From Gari tellinella (taxonomy: Eukaryota; Mollusca; Bivalvia; Cardiida; Psammobiidae): a DNA stretch of 64,000 nt. Positions 10,456 through 21,403 of the stretch are shown piece after piece. The notes beneath the pieces were generated by a model that made no database searches, was not told the DNA's origin, and saw only the letters and a program-made list of their open reading frames with translations. Numbering within the stretch: the stretch's first letter is position 1; the number at the start of each line of letters is the position of its first letter. Location: positions 43,859,786-43,923,785 of the forward strand of contig OV277862.1 in the NCBI GenBank assembly GCA_922989275.2, given 5' to 3'. Both the position numbers and the translations under genes were made by a program.

Positions 10456-10610
10456 TTCACTGATATTTATTCTTTCCCATTAAACGCATTTATATATACT
10501 AAAACTATTATTTCCATTGCTACTCAGATTAAAAAATAGGTTTAAATTTCCACAGTTTAGTGCATTGCGTTTGCGTTTAAACGGGAAATAAATATGTATT
10601 CTCTACTGTA
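10456..10610 (+). mobile_element. Family B MITE, hairpin deleted
   Basis: Both ends are present (CACTGATATTTATTCTTTCCC-like left, TTCTCTACTGTA right), as are both AACGC-rich arms. The cassette II hairpin that should follow TTTCCATTGC has gone completely. Confidence 0.75.
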
Positions 10611-10674
10611 TACTGCGCAAAATAAATACAGCTATCAATGTCTCTTTCTGGCTGTAGGGAATGATTATCCCTTT

Positions 10675-11991
10675 TTAGCTCACCTGAGCCATAGGCTCAG
10701 GATGAGCTAGTGTGATCCCATTCCGTCCGTCGTCCGGTGTCCGGTGTCCGGCGTCCGTCCACATTTTCAAACAACATCTCCTCTGAAACCACTGACTCGA
10801 TTTCAACCAAACTTTGTCAGAAGCATCAGTGACAAGGGGGAACGAAATCTTGTTCAAAGTTTTTGGCTAGAGTTATTCCCCTTGCTATTGGACCAGATTT
10901 TCTAACATGATCGTATAGACAACTTTTAATGCATAAGAACATCTTTAAAAATCTTCTCCTTAGAAACCAAAAGGCCAAGACCTTTGATATTTGGTACGTA
11001 TCATAACTTTATGATCTTCTACTAAGATTGTTCAAATTTTGACCCTGGGGCCAAAAATGGCACCGCCCTGGGGCTTATCAGTTTTTCTTAGGAAAACCTT
11101 TGAAAATCTTCTTCTCTGAAACTGTATGGTCTAGATCATTAATATTTGACATGTAGCTCTGTCTTATGGTCATTTACCTAGATTGTTCAAATTATGACCC
11201 CTCGGACAAAATTGGCCCCACCCCGGGGCTTATCAGTTTTACATAGACTTATATAAAATGTTTAAAAATCTTCTTCTCTGAAACTGTAAGGCCCAGATCT
11301 TTAGCTTTGATTTGCCTTATGGTCGTCTACCAAGATTGTTCAAATTATGACCCCTGGGCTAAAAATGGCCCCGCCTTTGGGCTTATTAGTTTTTCATAGA
11401 AAAACCTTTGAAAATCTTCATCTCTGAAACTGTAAGGCCCAGATCATTTATATTTGAAATGTAGCTTTGCCCTATAGTCCTCTACCAATATTGTTCAAAT
11501 TATGACCCCGGTCAAAATTGGCCCCGCCCCGGGGCTTATCAGTTTTACACAGACTTAGATAGGAAAACCTTTAAAAATCTTCTTCTATGAAACTGTAAGG
11601 CCCAGATCTTTAATAATTGTCACATAGCTTTGCCTTGTGATCCTCTACATAGATTGTTGAAATTATGAGCCCCTGGCCAAAATTGGCCCCGTCCTCGGGC
11701 TTATTAGTTTTTCATAGGAAAACCTTTAAAAATCTTCTTCTCTGAAACTGTAAGGCCAAGATCATTTATATTTGACCTGTAGCTTTTTCTTATGGTCCTC
11801 TACCAAGATTGTTCAAAGTATGACCCCTTGATCAAATTTGGCCCTGCCCAGGGGCTTATCCGTTTTATATTGACTTATATTGGAAAACCTTTAAAACTCT
11901 TTTTATAGCTATATATCACAATATTGTCTTGCCCAGTTAGCTTAGGTACTATGTTCTCAGGTGAGCGACTTGTGGGCCATGGCCCTCTTGT
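10675..11991 (+). mobile_element. 1.3-kb repeat element (TAGCTCACCTGAGC … GGCCCTCTTG)
   Basis: It starts TTTTAGCTCACCTGAGCC followed by GTCCGTCGTCCGGTGTCCGG-like repeats. It ends with CTCAGGTGAGCGAC and a small hairpin GGGCCATGGCCC just before TCTTG. The start and end share an inverted CTCACCTGAG. The middle is a tandem array. A second 3' end lies at 21488. The 3' hairpin hints at a Helitron-like or tailed element, but the expected CTRR end is not clear. No protein is encoded. Confidence 0.75.
10950..11905 (+). repeat. Tandem units averaging about 157 bp, six copies
   Basis: The marker AAAATCTTCTTCTCTGAAAC recurs near 10950, 11103, 11274, 11411, 11573, 11728 and (degenerate) 11891. Each unit also has GATTGTTCAAATTATGACCC and GGGGCTTATCAGTTTT. 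Confidence 0.85.
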
Positions 11992-12068
11992 AAAGTTTTA
12001 GAATGTTTCAATCTAAAAATAACCCTGCAAAGTCAGAAGAAAACGCTAACAAATATATTATCAACGTA

Positions 12069-12128
12069 TACAATGGAGAGGACAAAAATCTAACTTGCAA
12101 ATGGTTTGAAGCTAGATCAGGCGCAGAA
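12069..12128 (-). mobile_element. Family B scrap
   Basis: ACAATGGAGAGGAC, then TTTGAAGCTAGATCAGGCGC, are decayed parts of a B end and hairpin arm. Confidence 0.4.
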
Positions 12129-12266
12129 TTACAAGTGAATCACATGTTTCCTTCGGTTCTTGCTTAAGCATTATGTTTCAGTAACCTTTATCCTGGCGTA
12201 ATAATATCTGCTTTGAAACTGTCGTCTGCAAAATTTGTTCAATTTAGAGTAGTACACCTTTTTAAA

Positions 12267-12453
12267 TTAACTCTTTCACTGCCAATGACACCAAAAGGCG
12301 ACTTTGCAAACAGGCTTGTTCCTCTGATCAGGATTCAAACTGTTTGAAAATCGTATCAACATTTCGTCTGTAAAACAAGCCCTAAAACTGACATAAAAAT
12401 ATTGCAGACAACACTACCAAGGCAGACGATATTTTGGCGGTAAAAGGGTTTAA
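12267..12453 (+). mobile_element. Family C MITE, one hairpin arm shortened
   Basis: TTAA at 12267-12270 is followed by CTCTTTCACTGCCAATGACA. The first hairpin arm is mostly lost, leaving CTGATCAGGATTCAAACTG. The right end is GGCGGTAAAAGGGTTTAA. Confidence 0.7.
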
Positions 12454-12621
12454 TCCATTAATACCTGTTGTCTACAAAAGTGGACATAAGCTAGAAGTGT
12501 AGATCCAGAAGAGATTTCTTATATTGCAGCGTCAAATCAGAATCTGCACCACTTTCTAATTCATGGGAAGATACCTGCTGTATGGACAACACTGCAGTAA
12601 ATTTAGATCACCTTGTTTATC

Positions 12622-12775
12622 TTTAACTCCTTCACTGCCATGACGTCATTTGCTTTAAGGAATTGTCGTCTGCTTTTATGTCTCAAAATTAATTTTTACA
12701 TCCTTCACCTTAAGAAATATCAGGATTCAAACTCTTTGACACACAATTCAATATTTCTTCAGTCAAAATATCTAA
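12622..12775 (+). mobile_element. Family C MITE, rearranged
   Basis: The left end TTAACTCCTTCACTGCC is followed by the other end's TCGTCTGC segment, then the second hairpin arm and TCTTCAGTCA. The order is internally scrambled. Confidence 0.5.
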
Positions 12776-12807
12776 GAGAGCCTGGTTTTCGGAAAATACA
12801 CTGACTA

Positions 12808-13165
12808 CTGAGCTCCCTCCCTACAATGTACAAAGGCCCACCAAACAACGATTCCTTCCTAAGGCTCCTTACAACAACGCCTGCCGCTGTTCCCCAAACA
12901 AGACAGTTATTTCAGACGCTTTCACTGTTGCAATATCGTCTGCTGCTTTTTCTCAAAATAACATTAAAAATGTTGATAGAATTTTTTTTAATGACGAGTG
13001 ACAAACAGCTTGAATCCAGATCAGATGCCGCATTAAGCGGCGTCTGATCTTGATTCAAGTTGTGTGCAAATGTTAGCCAATTTCTCACCTTATAATAACT
13101 CCCTCCGAACAACGCACACATTCTTTGTCTCTAATTTGGTGTTATTACAGAGAAAAAGCAATGTA
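12808..13165 (+). mobile_element. Family E MITE, diverged ends
   Basis: GAGCTCCCTCCCTACAA and CCCTCCGAACAACGCACACA frame a cassette II hairpin at 13003-13069 (apex CCGCATTAAGCGG). The right terminus is degraded. Confidence 0.7.
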
Positions 13166-13324
13166 CATGCGGAGCTCTTGATTTGCTAATTGGCTGCTGC
13201 CTGTTATAGTTCTAAATATATCTGTTAAGTGTGTACTATTTATGTTCTGCACAGATTTCTTTGTTAGATTTCGTATACGCTGTTTGGTTACTATAGCCAT
13301 TAATTACCATAGTTACATCCTTTC

Positions 13325-13538
13325 TTAACCCTTAGCCCGCCAAATAAATTGTCGTCTGCTATATTTCTCGCCTGCTTCAAGTTTCAAAGTGCTTCAAAGT
13401 TGCTCAAAATTGCTGAAAATGTTGTCCGAGTGTCAAACAGCTTGGATCCGGATGAGACGCCGAGTTACTCGGCGTCTCATCCGGATCCAAGCTGTTTGCA
13501 TATGGAGCTATAGTCGTGACTGGCAGGCTAAGGGTTAA
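13325..13538 (+). mobile_element. Family I MITE (214 bp, TTAA-flanked)
   Basis: TTAA lies at 13325-13328 and 13535-13538. The ends are CCCTTAGCCCGCC and GGCAGGCTAAGGG. The hairpin at 13434-13499 has perfect 31-bp arms and a TTA loop. It is a variant of cassette II with GGATGAGACG in place of TGATCAGACG. Confidence 0.85.
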
Positions 13539-13674
13539 TGCCTCGTTTACCATTATCATGCTAAACCACTTGTCTGTTTAAAATATCATAAGCATAGCTA
13601 AAAATGTTTTAGTTCCCCGTTTGGATAAACTAAACATAAATCGAAGTGTCAAACTGTTTGATCCGACACCGTGA

Positions 13675-13888
13675 TTCAAACCAGTTGTCTGTCTTACGAA
13701 AGTTGTACGACAGAAACGGACGTAAGTCAAACCTTTAAAATACACCTAAATACGTCTTAAAACGGCGATTCCAAAAAGATGCCACACGACATGTTTAGAT
13801 GGAGTAATAAGTAATAATTAAGATTTGTAGAATCTGACTACCAACACTTTTAGTCGTACGATGTTTCGTAAGATTAGTCCCTCGGGCC
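13675..13888. mobile_element. Family H MITE, diverged
   Basis: It contains TCTTACGAAAGTTGTACGAC, GACGTAAGTCAAA-like and GGCGATTCCAAAAAGATG segments, and the opposite end TAGTCGTACGATGTTTCGTA, in family H order. Confidence 0.55.
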
Positions 13889-14070
13889 CGTCTTACGGAA
13901 TGTCGTACAAAAACACGGTCGTACGTCAAAACCCAAAATACATCTAATTTCTTATTTCTTCATCTAATCATGTTTTTTCACATATCTTTCGACGATTCCA
14001 AAGCAATGTCACAAGACAGGATTAGATGTAGACATAAATATTAATTTAGAATTATATAATCTGACTGACG
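13889..14070. mobile_element. Family H MITE, diverged, adjacent copy
   Basis: The left end CGGGCCCGTCTTACGGAATG is followed by GACGATTCCAAAGCAATGTC and CACAAGACAGGATTAGATG, matching the H inner arm at 1728-1747. The right end is decayed. Confidence 0.6.
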
Positions 14071-14084
14071 ACAATATTTGTAAT

Positions 14085-14249
14085 TGTCCTCTGCTGTTTT
14101 TTCCCAAATCCAAATGTTAGGTAGTTTGCCTTTAGAAATATTGAAATGAATGTCATACAATGTGGACCCTTCTTACCGCGACGTCTAAGCAGGATCCAAA
14201 CTGTTTGAAAATAATCTTTATGCTCGGGGTAAGGCAGAGAAGGGGTTAA
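14085..14249 (-). mobile_element. Family C-type remnant
   Basis: TTGTCCTCTGCTG, then GACGTCTAAGCAGGATCCAA, one hairpin arm, and the end GGCAGAGAAGGGGTTAA can be seen. Confidence 0.5.
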
Positions 14250-14304
14250 CCCAATTTTGTCTTACGTCACATAATACTGTTCAAAACTGTTTGTTACTCC
14301 GGTT

Positions 14305-14401
14305 TTAACCTTTCACTTTCAATGACGTCATAAAGCGCATTTGCAAACAGTTTTGATCCTGATCGGCGTCTGATTAAACTGGAAAGAATAACGTCCTCTC
14401 C
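14305..14401. mobile_element. C left end fused to a B right end
   Basis: CCTTTCACTTTCAATGACG and a first hairpin arm are followed directly by TGGAAAGAATAACGTCCTCTCC, a family B terminus. This is a chimeric scrap. Confidence 0.5.
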
Positions 14402-14524
14402 AGAGTATGTGTTTGAGAAGTAGTGATAAGAAGGATTGTCCGTATTTTACTTCAAAGTGGCTACATTGTAATCGACATTCTATTTTGGGAAATATCATAG
14501 TCTGGTTATGAGCATTATACTATA

Positions 14525-14738
14525 TTAACCCTTAGCCTGCCACTCACGACTATAGCTCCATATGCAAACAGCTTGGATCCGGATGAGACGCCGAGTAACT
14601 CGGCGTCTCATCCGGATCCAAGCTGTTTGACACTCGGACAACATTTTCAGCAATTTTGAGCAACTTTGAAGCACTTTGAAAATTGAAGCAGACGAGAAAT
14701 ATAGCAGACGACAATTTATTTGGCGGGCTAAGGGTTAA
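14525..14738 (-). mobile_element. Family I MITE, second copy, inverted
   Basis: TTAA lies at 14525-14528 and 14735-14738. It has the same 214-bp length as the copy at 13325, is close to its reverse complement, and has an intact hairpin with a TAA loop. Confidence 0.85.
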
Positions 14739-15094
14739 TAACCCTGATTATAACCATTATATCTGTCAATCTAAAATAAGACACCGTACTCTTTTTTATG
14801 CGAAATGACCGATATTTCTATATTCTATGTTTGGTGCAATTTGTAGACCTACTCTTTTGCAAAAACCTTATATAACATATAAGCTAGTCTTCAAATACAA
14901 TGTATGTTGAAGAAACTGCTTACATAAAACTGTTTAATATGTAATCAAAGATTTGCAATACAATATGATGAAATAAAATAAAATAGACATTTGACTTTGC
15001 AAATAATCAAAATAGATGTTCGGCTATATGAACCGGACTACATTTCTGATCCTATGGAAATACACATATTGACTTCTTGAACCTTGGTCACACA
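14739..15094. other. No gene seen
   Basis: AT-rich sequence with no recognised element. Confidence 0.5.
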
Positions 15095-15326
15095 TACACA
15101 AACGAAGCGCAAACGCAATACACTAATATGTAGAAAAAGACAATTGAAAATTCTAACGATCTGATTTAATCTGAGTGGCAAACAGTTTGGACCCTGATCA
15201 GACGCCGGGTTATCCGGCGTCTGATCCGGTTCCAAACTGTTTGCAACAGAAATAATAGGTAATGCGTAAACTCGTTTATTGGGAAAGAATAACGTTTTCT
15301 GCACTGAAATAAGATGTGAGCCTGTA
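15095..15326 (-). mobile_element. Family B MITE, left terminus lost
   Basis: CAAACGAAGCGCAAACGCAA, a hairpin at 15180-15243 (apex CCGGGTTATCCGG) and the right end TTTTCTGCACTG. Confidence 0.8.
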
Positions 15327-15653
15327 TGACCTGAACTATATTTTGTCGCTCGATAAAGATATACATGTATATATATCGGAAAAATTAAATAAAATGACTT
15401 CACATGCCTTTATATATAATTATTAATGTGATAGTCTATATAGTAACAAACATTACGGCTCTTTAGTGTTCAGATATATACACTTAATAATGCAAAATTA
15501 GATATACTTATCATTACTTAGGTACATTATCGACATATTTGACCCTATTATAGGTAATTGCATAGATAATAGCCAGTTAATTAGGTTACAAGCACTACAG
15601 AGATTGAGGACGACGCACCTAGGAACGACGAGGACGAAGGGTCACGACGGGTT

Positions 15654-16165
15654 ACAGAACAGAACAGAACAGTATATCGTCCATATAATACAGCATTATC
15701 CCTCTTGAGCGACTATAGTCGCTGTTGAAGGGTTGCACCGTATATCATTCATATTTCTGTTCTTGTTTAACTGTTTTTCATATGTATGTATTAACGCCTC
15801 ATCCTCATATTGCGACAGTATCCCTCTTGAGCGACTATAGTCGCTGTTGAGGGGTAGTACCGTATATCATTTATAGTTCCGTATGTTGAACTGTTTTCCC
15901 TATGTGCGTATTTACGCCTTATCCATATATTACTGTATTATCCCCCTTGAGCGACTTTTGTCGCTGTTGAGGGGTAGTACCGTATATCATTTCTATTTCA
16001 GTTCTTGTTCACTGTTTTTCCTATGTACATGCACTTATAAACGCCTCATTCTCAAATTACGACAATATCCCTCTTGAGCGACTATAGTCGCTGCTGAGGG
16101 GTAATACCGTATAACATCTGTACTATTATGTTACATGTATATTACTATCCCTCTTGAGCGACAAT
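15654..16165 (+). repeat. Tandem array, 4-5 units of about 110-132 bp, with a palindrome
   Basis: CCCTCTTGAGCGAC starts units near 15700, 15832, 15942, 16069 and 16149. Most units hold the perfect 16-bp palindrome AGCGACTATAGTCGCT inside CCCTC…GAGGGG. A short GAACA repeat (about 15654-15672) precedes the array. Diverged pieces continue near 16295-16390. Confidence 0.8.
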
Positions 16166-17089
16166 AAAATTATGCTTCAGTTGTGACTTCAAATTGTAGA
16201 ACGAAAGTAATACAGAGGGCTTATGTAGGAGCTCTCTGTGTTTGCAGTGATCAGCGTTAAGCAGTTGCTTTTAATTTCCTAGTTCATTCTGATAGGTTGC
16301 GGTCGAGGGGTAGATCTGTATACATGTAGCACCCATAAATTATTTCCGTTGTGTCTCAATAATACGGTATGATCCTACTGGAGCGACACCGAAAGCAGGC
16401 CTCACATCGGCAAGTGGTCGTCCACTGTAGGACGATGTCAGTGTAGTACACTTCTTTTGAATCAAGTAACGACTCCCTGTTATACGAAAGTAATGCAGAA
16501 AGTTCCGGTAAGATCTGTCTGCGTTGCTGTTGTCTTGCAGTGTCACTGTGAGAAGCCACATGATCTGTTAACATTACAATTCATCCTAAATGATCGGTAG
16601 CTGCTGAGGCATATACTATGTGCATAGATGATTATATAAATTAAGAACGATGTGGTTTGGATACGTCCAGCCTCAGGTATTACACATCTTCCAGAATTCA
16701 CCTATAGTAACTTAGTCGGACAACAGAGTCCATACAATGATATTGTCATGTATACTATATAATGAATCCATTGTATCATGTAACAAGAAACATGTATATG
16801 TTTACGTTACTTAATAAAATGTTTTGAATCTTGAATCAATCTTTATTACACGTAAACATTAAAGTTTCTGTTGTTTTACAATATACATGTTATCAAATTT
16901 TACTATCAGGACATTAACGATGGATGGACGTTGTTATCATTAACTATTATTTTCAAGTATTAATGCAATAATATATTAAATGTAAATTTTACTATTAATC
17001 AATAATATATTAAATGTAAAGTTACATATATTTACATTACAGAATACAGAGGAGAATACATTAGTTTTCTCCTCTAAACGTATTTGTGC
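16166..17089. other. No gene seen
   Basis: Only minor repeats: a short inverted repeat TGTTTACGT…ACGTAAACA (about 16799-16858) and a duplicated CAATAATATATTAAATGTAA (near 16965 and 17001). Confidence 0.5.
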
Positions 17090-17339
17090 TTAACTCTTTC
17101 CTCCCTGAAACTTTAAATGGACAATTCCAGTTTCGATATTTGTCTAGTCCATTTCTGGCTTTTAAGAGTTGTTTTTGTCAATTTTGGCATTACTGACAAA
17201 CAGTGAAGACCCTGATCAGAGGGCTCCTTTCGGAGCCCTCTGATCTGGGCCTTCACTGTTTGCACAGGACAAGTGTATTATTCACATGTACACTGTTTGA
17301 AATGACGCCTATAGGCGGGACTAGGGTTCAAAGGGTTAA
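17090..17339 (+). mobile_element. Family F MITE, full length (250 bp, TTAA-flanked)
   Basis: TTAA at 17090-17093 and 17336-17339. The ends are CTCTTTCCTCCCTGAAAC and GGGACTAGGGTTCAAAGGG. A cassette II-type hairpin at 17197-17262 has the centre GGGCTCCTTTCGGAGCCC. Confidence 0.85.
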
Positions 17340-17350
17340 TCTATAATTTC

Positions 17351-17542
17351 TGGACATTGCAAACTGTTTGAAGCCAGATCAGACGCCGGGTAACCTGGCG
17401 TCTGATCTGGCTCCAAATGTTTGCCATTCAGATTAATTTGAATATTCAGAAATGTCAAAATTTGGTCATTTTCTTTATTTCATTTCAATGCTGTTGCGTT
17501 TCGTTTGCGTTTAAACGTGAAAGAATACCATGTTCTCCACTG
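17351..17542 (+). mobile_element. Family B MITE, left end lost
   Basis: It starts at the hairpin (apex CCGGGTAACCTGG) and continues through GCGTTTCGTTTGCGTTTAAA to TTCTCCACTG. Confidence 0.8.
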
Positions 17543-17723
17543 GTCATGTATTTGGCATCTCACGATTTAAACAATTTGCAATATTTAGTATAAAAGAGCC
17601 CTGTAGAGTGACGAACAATAACCTAGAAATCTAAAACTATTCCAGAGGTGCTTTCTATATTAGTGTCAGTCCGCTAATATCAACTAATGCTTTTCCCCTC
17701 TCACCGCCAATCTTAAACGTCTG

Positions 17724-17976
17724 TCGTTACCCTCTACCCCATAAATGCTCCGTTTTACGCCTCTTTTTAGTTCTACTACTGAAGGAAATAGTTTGAATGT
17801 ATGCTGTAATGAATATGCATTATAAGAATAATATTCTATAGCCTGGCAAAAGTAGCTTAAAGCAGACTGAAAGTGTAGCAGAATGCGACTAAAGGCTCGT
17901 TCTGTTTTACTTTCAACCTGCTTTAAGTGGTCATCTGTCTTCAAAACTAGAACCAGGTTATGGGATAATGGGTTAG
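17724..17976 (-). mobile_element. Family A MITE, diverged
   Basis: TTACCCTCTACCCCATAAATG, a cassette I hairpin at about 17851-17931 with mutated apex, and TTATGGGATAATGGGTTA. Confidence 0.65.
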
Positions 17977-18106
17977 AACATCAACGCAGATCAACATTCT
18001 GTAAACATATGTCGTCAGCACTGGTTTTTGCAAAATTCATTATTTACAAGTTTCGACAGTTAAGGATCCTGATGAGATACACCTTTTACTGACTCAGCGT
18101 CTGATA

Positions 18107-18352
18107 CAGTGGAGAAAACGTTATTCTTTCCCAATAAACGCGTTTACGCTAAAACTATTATTTTCACTGCAAACAATTTGGAGCCAGATCAGACGCCGGG
18201 TAACCCGGCGTCTGATCAGGCTCCAAACTGTTTGCCACCAAGATAAACATGAATTATCAGAATTGTCCAAAAGTTGTTCTTTTCTACGTTTTAGTGTTTT
18301 GCGTTTGCGTACGTTTGCGTTTAAACGGGAAAGAATAACAGATTCTCCACTG
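18107..18352 (+). mobile_element. Family B MITE, full length (246 bp, TA duplication)
   Basis: TA at 18105-18106 and 18353-18354. The termini are CAGTGGAGAAAACGTTATTC and TAACAGATTCTCCACTG. The cassette II hairpin has apex CCGGGTAACCCGG, and the other arm holds GCGTTTGCGTACGTTTGCG. The TA target and CAGTG start indicate mobilisation by a Tc1/mariner-type transposase. This copy serves as the family reference and defines the plus orientation. Confidence 0.9.
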
Positions 18353-18397
18353 TATGATGATGAAAGGGTTAAACATAAACCAAATCAAGCATTCGAT

Positions 18398-18871
18398 GTA
18401 CTACAAAACCGTAAGTTCAGCGGCACTAGATATGCACATGATGTGTATTTGTTATCTACAGTGCCTCCTCTGTACAACGACCCTCCCAACAACGACTCCC
18501 TCCTTATAACGACATTTCCCCATTTACCTAAATAGGACATTTATGTCTAACGCTTTTAATTTTGCAATGTCGTCTGCTTAAAGTTCTCGTCTGTTGTTTT
18601 TCTCAAAGTTACAAAATGGACATTTTGACGGAAAAAAACTTAATGAGGAGTTACAACCAGCTTGAACCCAGATCAGACGCCGCGTTACGCGGTGTCTGAT
18701 CTGGATTCAAGCTGTTTGCAAATGAAAGCACATTTCCCTCTCTATAACGACTCCCTCTGAACAACGTACACAATTGTTGTCTCCCATCGGGTGTCGTTGT
18801 AGCGAGGGAGCACTGTGGTACAAAACGGTAAGTTCAGCTGCACTAGATATGTACATGACGTGTTTGTTATC
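18398..18871 (+). repeat. 60-bp direct repeats flanking a family E copy
   Basis: Segments at 18398-18458 and 18812-18871 share TACAAAACSGTAAGTTCAGC, GCACTAGATATG, ACATGA and TTTGTTATCTA at roughly 90% identity. They lie either side of the E element and are much longer than its TA target. Confidence 0.75.
18459..18815 (+). mobile_element. Family E MITE, full length
   Basis: The left end is CAGTGCCTCCTCTGTACAAC and the right end is AGCGAGGGAGCACTG. A cassette II hairpin spans 18656-18720 (apex CCGCGTTACGCGG). TA precedes the left end only. Confidence 0.85.
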
Positions 18872-18946
18872 TAATATATTATTATATTTGGAGGCAATAA
18901 GGATTGTTTCGTAATGTGTGTTCCACGTGTCTCGACCAACCTCTGA

Positions 18947-19142
18947 TTAACACTTAAAATGTCAATCTTAAACTGACTGACATTTTCAAACAATTTGGAT
19001 CCAGATCAAACGCCGCAATACGCGGCGTTTGATCTGGATCCAAACTGTTTAATTCGTTAATGCTTTTAACAATTAATTGCCTAAAATTTATGTTGATGGC
19101 AAATATCTAGAAGTAGACGATGCTACAGTAGTGAACAGTTAA
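18947..19142. mobile_element. Family C-type MITE, diverged
   Basis: TTAA borders, with a well-kept hairpin at 18994-19049 (apex GCCGCAATACGCGGC and GATCAAACG arms). The outer sequence is only weakly like family C. Confidence 0.6.
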
Positions 19143-20440
19143 AAGTTCGCGTGAGATTGCTTCATGAAAATACATAAATAATTGCACTATTATGACGGAT
19201 TTGATTGCATAGTTGGAATCCTAGCCACGACTACGAGTATACGTTTACAAATAGTATGTGTCTTTGAGTGCATTTGTTCTATCAACTCGTTCTATTTTCA
19301 TAAAAGTACTTTTTTGTCATTAGAAACTTATGGAATGCAGATCGGGACATTCCAATTTGCAAAATACAAAAGTTTAAAACGGACATGCTCTTTGTACGAA
19401 TTTATCGTATTTGCCAGCCTCAAATGACACAATGTCATTTGATATATACAAATGCTCAGAATGTAACCAAAGAATTTTATTCCCCCGATACTACTTTTAA
19501 CTTTGATTCGTCAACGTTGCCGGGTAATCGGCAATCTTTCTTAAGTAAAATAGACCAGCATTGATGACAAAATGGCGATTAGCAGTTAGCAATTGGTAAG
19601 TTGCATATTCCGGCCTTCATAAAGCAATAAGCAACCGGCACAAAAGCAATTCGCATTTGAAAATTGGCACTATCGACCAACATTACGTACTGCCGAAAAT
19701 GTATATATTCCATTGAAATGTTTAAAAATATTATTCATAAAGAATACAAAATATATTTTTGAATGAAATGAGTTTTCTTATGCTTTCCGGATCCCTAAAT
19801 AGTAAATACAATACAGTGGATACATTTAGCCTCTAAAGGTACCTTTACAAGCATTCTCGAGTTTAGATAAACCAGAAAGACGACATGTTGACATTAAGCA
19901 AGTAGCCCATTAGCAATAATGAAACAACTGGTAAAAGCAATTAGCTATTGGCATGTCCTGATTCGCTTTCAATAGAAAAATAATAGAGCTCAGCGTTGAC
20001 TTACTACAGTGGATAAGACGTGATTTTCGAATCACCAAAATACTGTACTACTACACCGACTGTAAATCAGTTTAGATAATCTAGACACACTTAGATCACC
20101 AATAGGTAGTGAAACATTTCCAAGTGTCATAAAAGCATTATCCCGAGCAGTCATATTGCTATAATGACGTAATTTTAAAAACGAAACTAGATTCTAAATG
20201 TCAAATAATCATTTCTAGTAAAGAAAAACTATTTCAAATTAAATATTATTTGAAAATTTGAATATGGTACCAGAGAAGTCTTTTCACAATACATTGATGT
20301 TGATTTTTTTTTATTTTAGTTGGATAGGCGTTTTTATCTGCGGATGAATAAAACCCAATTAACGCCTATGACGAAGAGCCTATGGCAAAAGTGAAAGTAA
20401 GACCGTTTGGATTTTCGTGTCATTTGTCATTTGGTGTATA
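19143..20440. other. No gene seen
   Basis: 1.3 kb of AT-rich sequence. Around 19580-19660 and 19925-19955 short AAGCAATTRGCAATTGGC-like words recur, possibly an old repeat. No frame resembles a known protein. Confidence 0.5.
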
Positions 20441-20568
20441 TGTGATAAATAGGATATCAAATTCGTGTGTTTTCAGTCGTGAATATATTAAACTCGTTGA
20501 ATAAAATGATATGTTGCCCGCCAAATTCACGACTGAAAACACACTCATTCAATATCCTCTATTTACGA
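20441..20568. mobile_element. Small inverted-repeat element
   Basis: The arms ATAAATAGGATAT…GTGTGTTTTCAGTCGTGAAT and ATTCACGACTGAAAACACAC…ATATCCTCTATTTA enclose about 45 bp. Confidence 0.7.
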
Positions 20569-20617
20569 AACAATATTATTAAAAGACATTGTCAGATTAT
20601 TTTTGTTTAAACAAAAG

Positions 20618-20696
20618 GTAATTTTCTACATTGTTTTGAATCGCGCTTACGTTTCGTTTGCGTTTGAATGGGTATAAATAACGTCTTCCACACTGT
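20618..20696 (+). mobile_element. Family B right-end fragment
   Basis: CTTACGTTTCGTTTGCGTTT and AACGTCTTCCACACTGTA match the B arm and terminus. Confidence 0.65.
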
Positions 20697-21363
20697 ACGC
20701 ATACCCTTGCTGAACCTTGTCACCATTGTAGGCAACTTATACAATGGAGAAGACGTAATTCTTACCCGTTTAAACGCATACGAAACGCAAACGTATTGCA
20801 CTAAATGTAAAAAATTATAACTTTTTGTAATTGTTCACGATTTATTTAAATCTGATAACTTTTTGTAATTATTCACGATTTATTTAAATCTGAGATGCAA
20901 TCAGAAGCTCTGGCTCCAAACTGTTTGCAATGGAAATATTAGTACTCACAGGGGGCCAACTAGGTATTACGTAGGAGCGTTTGTCTACGACAACATGTAT
21001 TGGACTAGCTACGACAGTAAACATATTTTACATGTTCTGTCAAATGTCAACAGTGTTAAATATCATAAATCGTCCTTTTGTTCGTAAATGATAAGAAGTG
21101 ACACACTGTTTATAGAATCAAGCCCCATCGTATGCAGTTTGTGGTTCCAATTGTCACTTTGTGATTGATTATATCTGATCTTACCATTTTATTAACCCGT
21201 TCAGTAATCAGCATAATATGTGTATGTATTGCTACGAAGATGTATCTGTGTGTATACGTTTCTAACAGAGGGTGTATTGGTATGCTCACGAAGTTTTCTT
21301 TTACTACATAACCAGCTGAAATGGAATACATGTATTTGGACATTTACGTTATTGACAGGAAAC

Positions 21364-21403
21364 GTGTGTGTGTGTGTGTGTGTGTTGGGGGGGGGGGGGG
21401 GGG
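21364..21403 (+). repeat. (GT)11 followed by G17
   Basis: An uninterrupted GT dinucleotide run passes into 17 consecutive G at 21387-21403. Confidence 0.9.

Noticed and set aside
15654..15672. 3' tail of the 2.7-kb LINE in reverse (GAACA repeats)
   Set aside because: The repeat word matches the LINE tail in reverse, but the adjoining sequence shows no LINE 3' UTR similarity.
20947..20990. RAG-type recombination signal (heptamer plus nonamer)
   Set aside because: CACAGGG is only near the heptamer, and no A-rich nonamer lies 12 or 23 bases inward.
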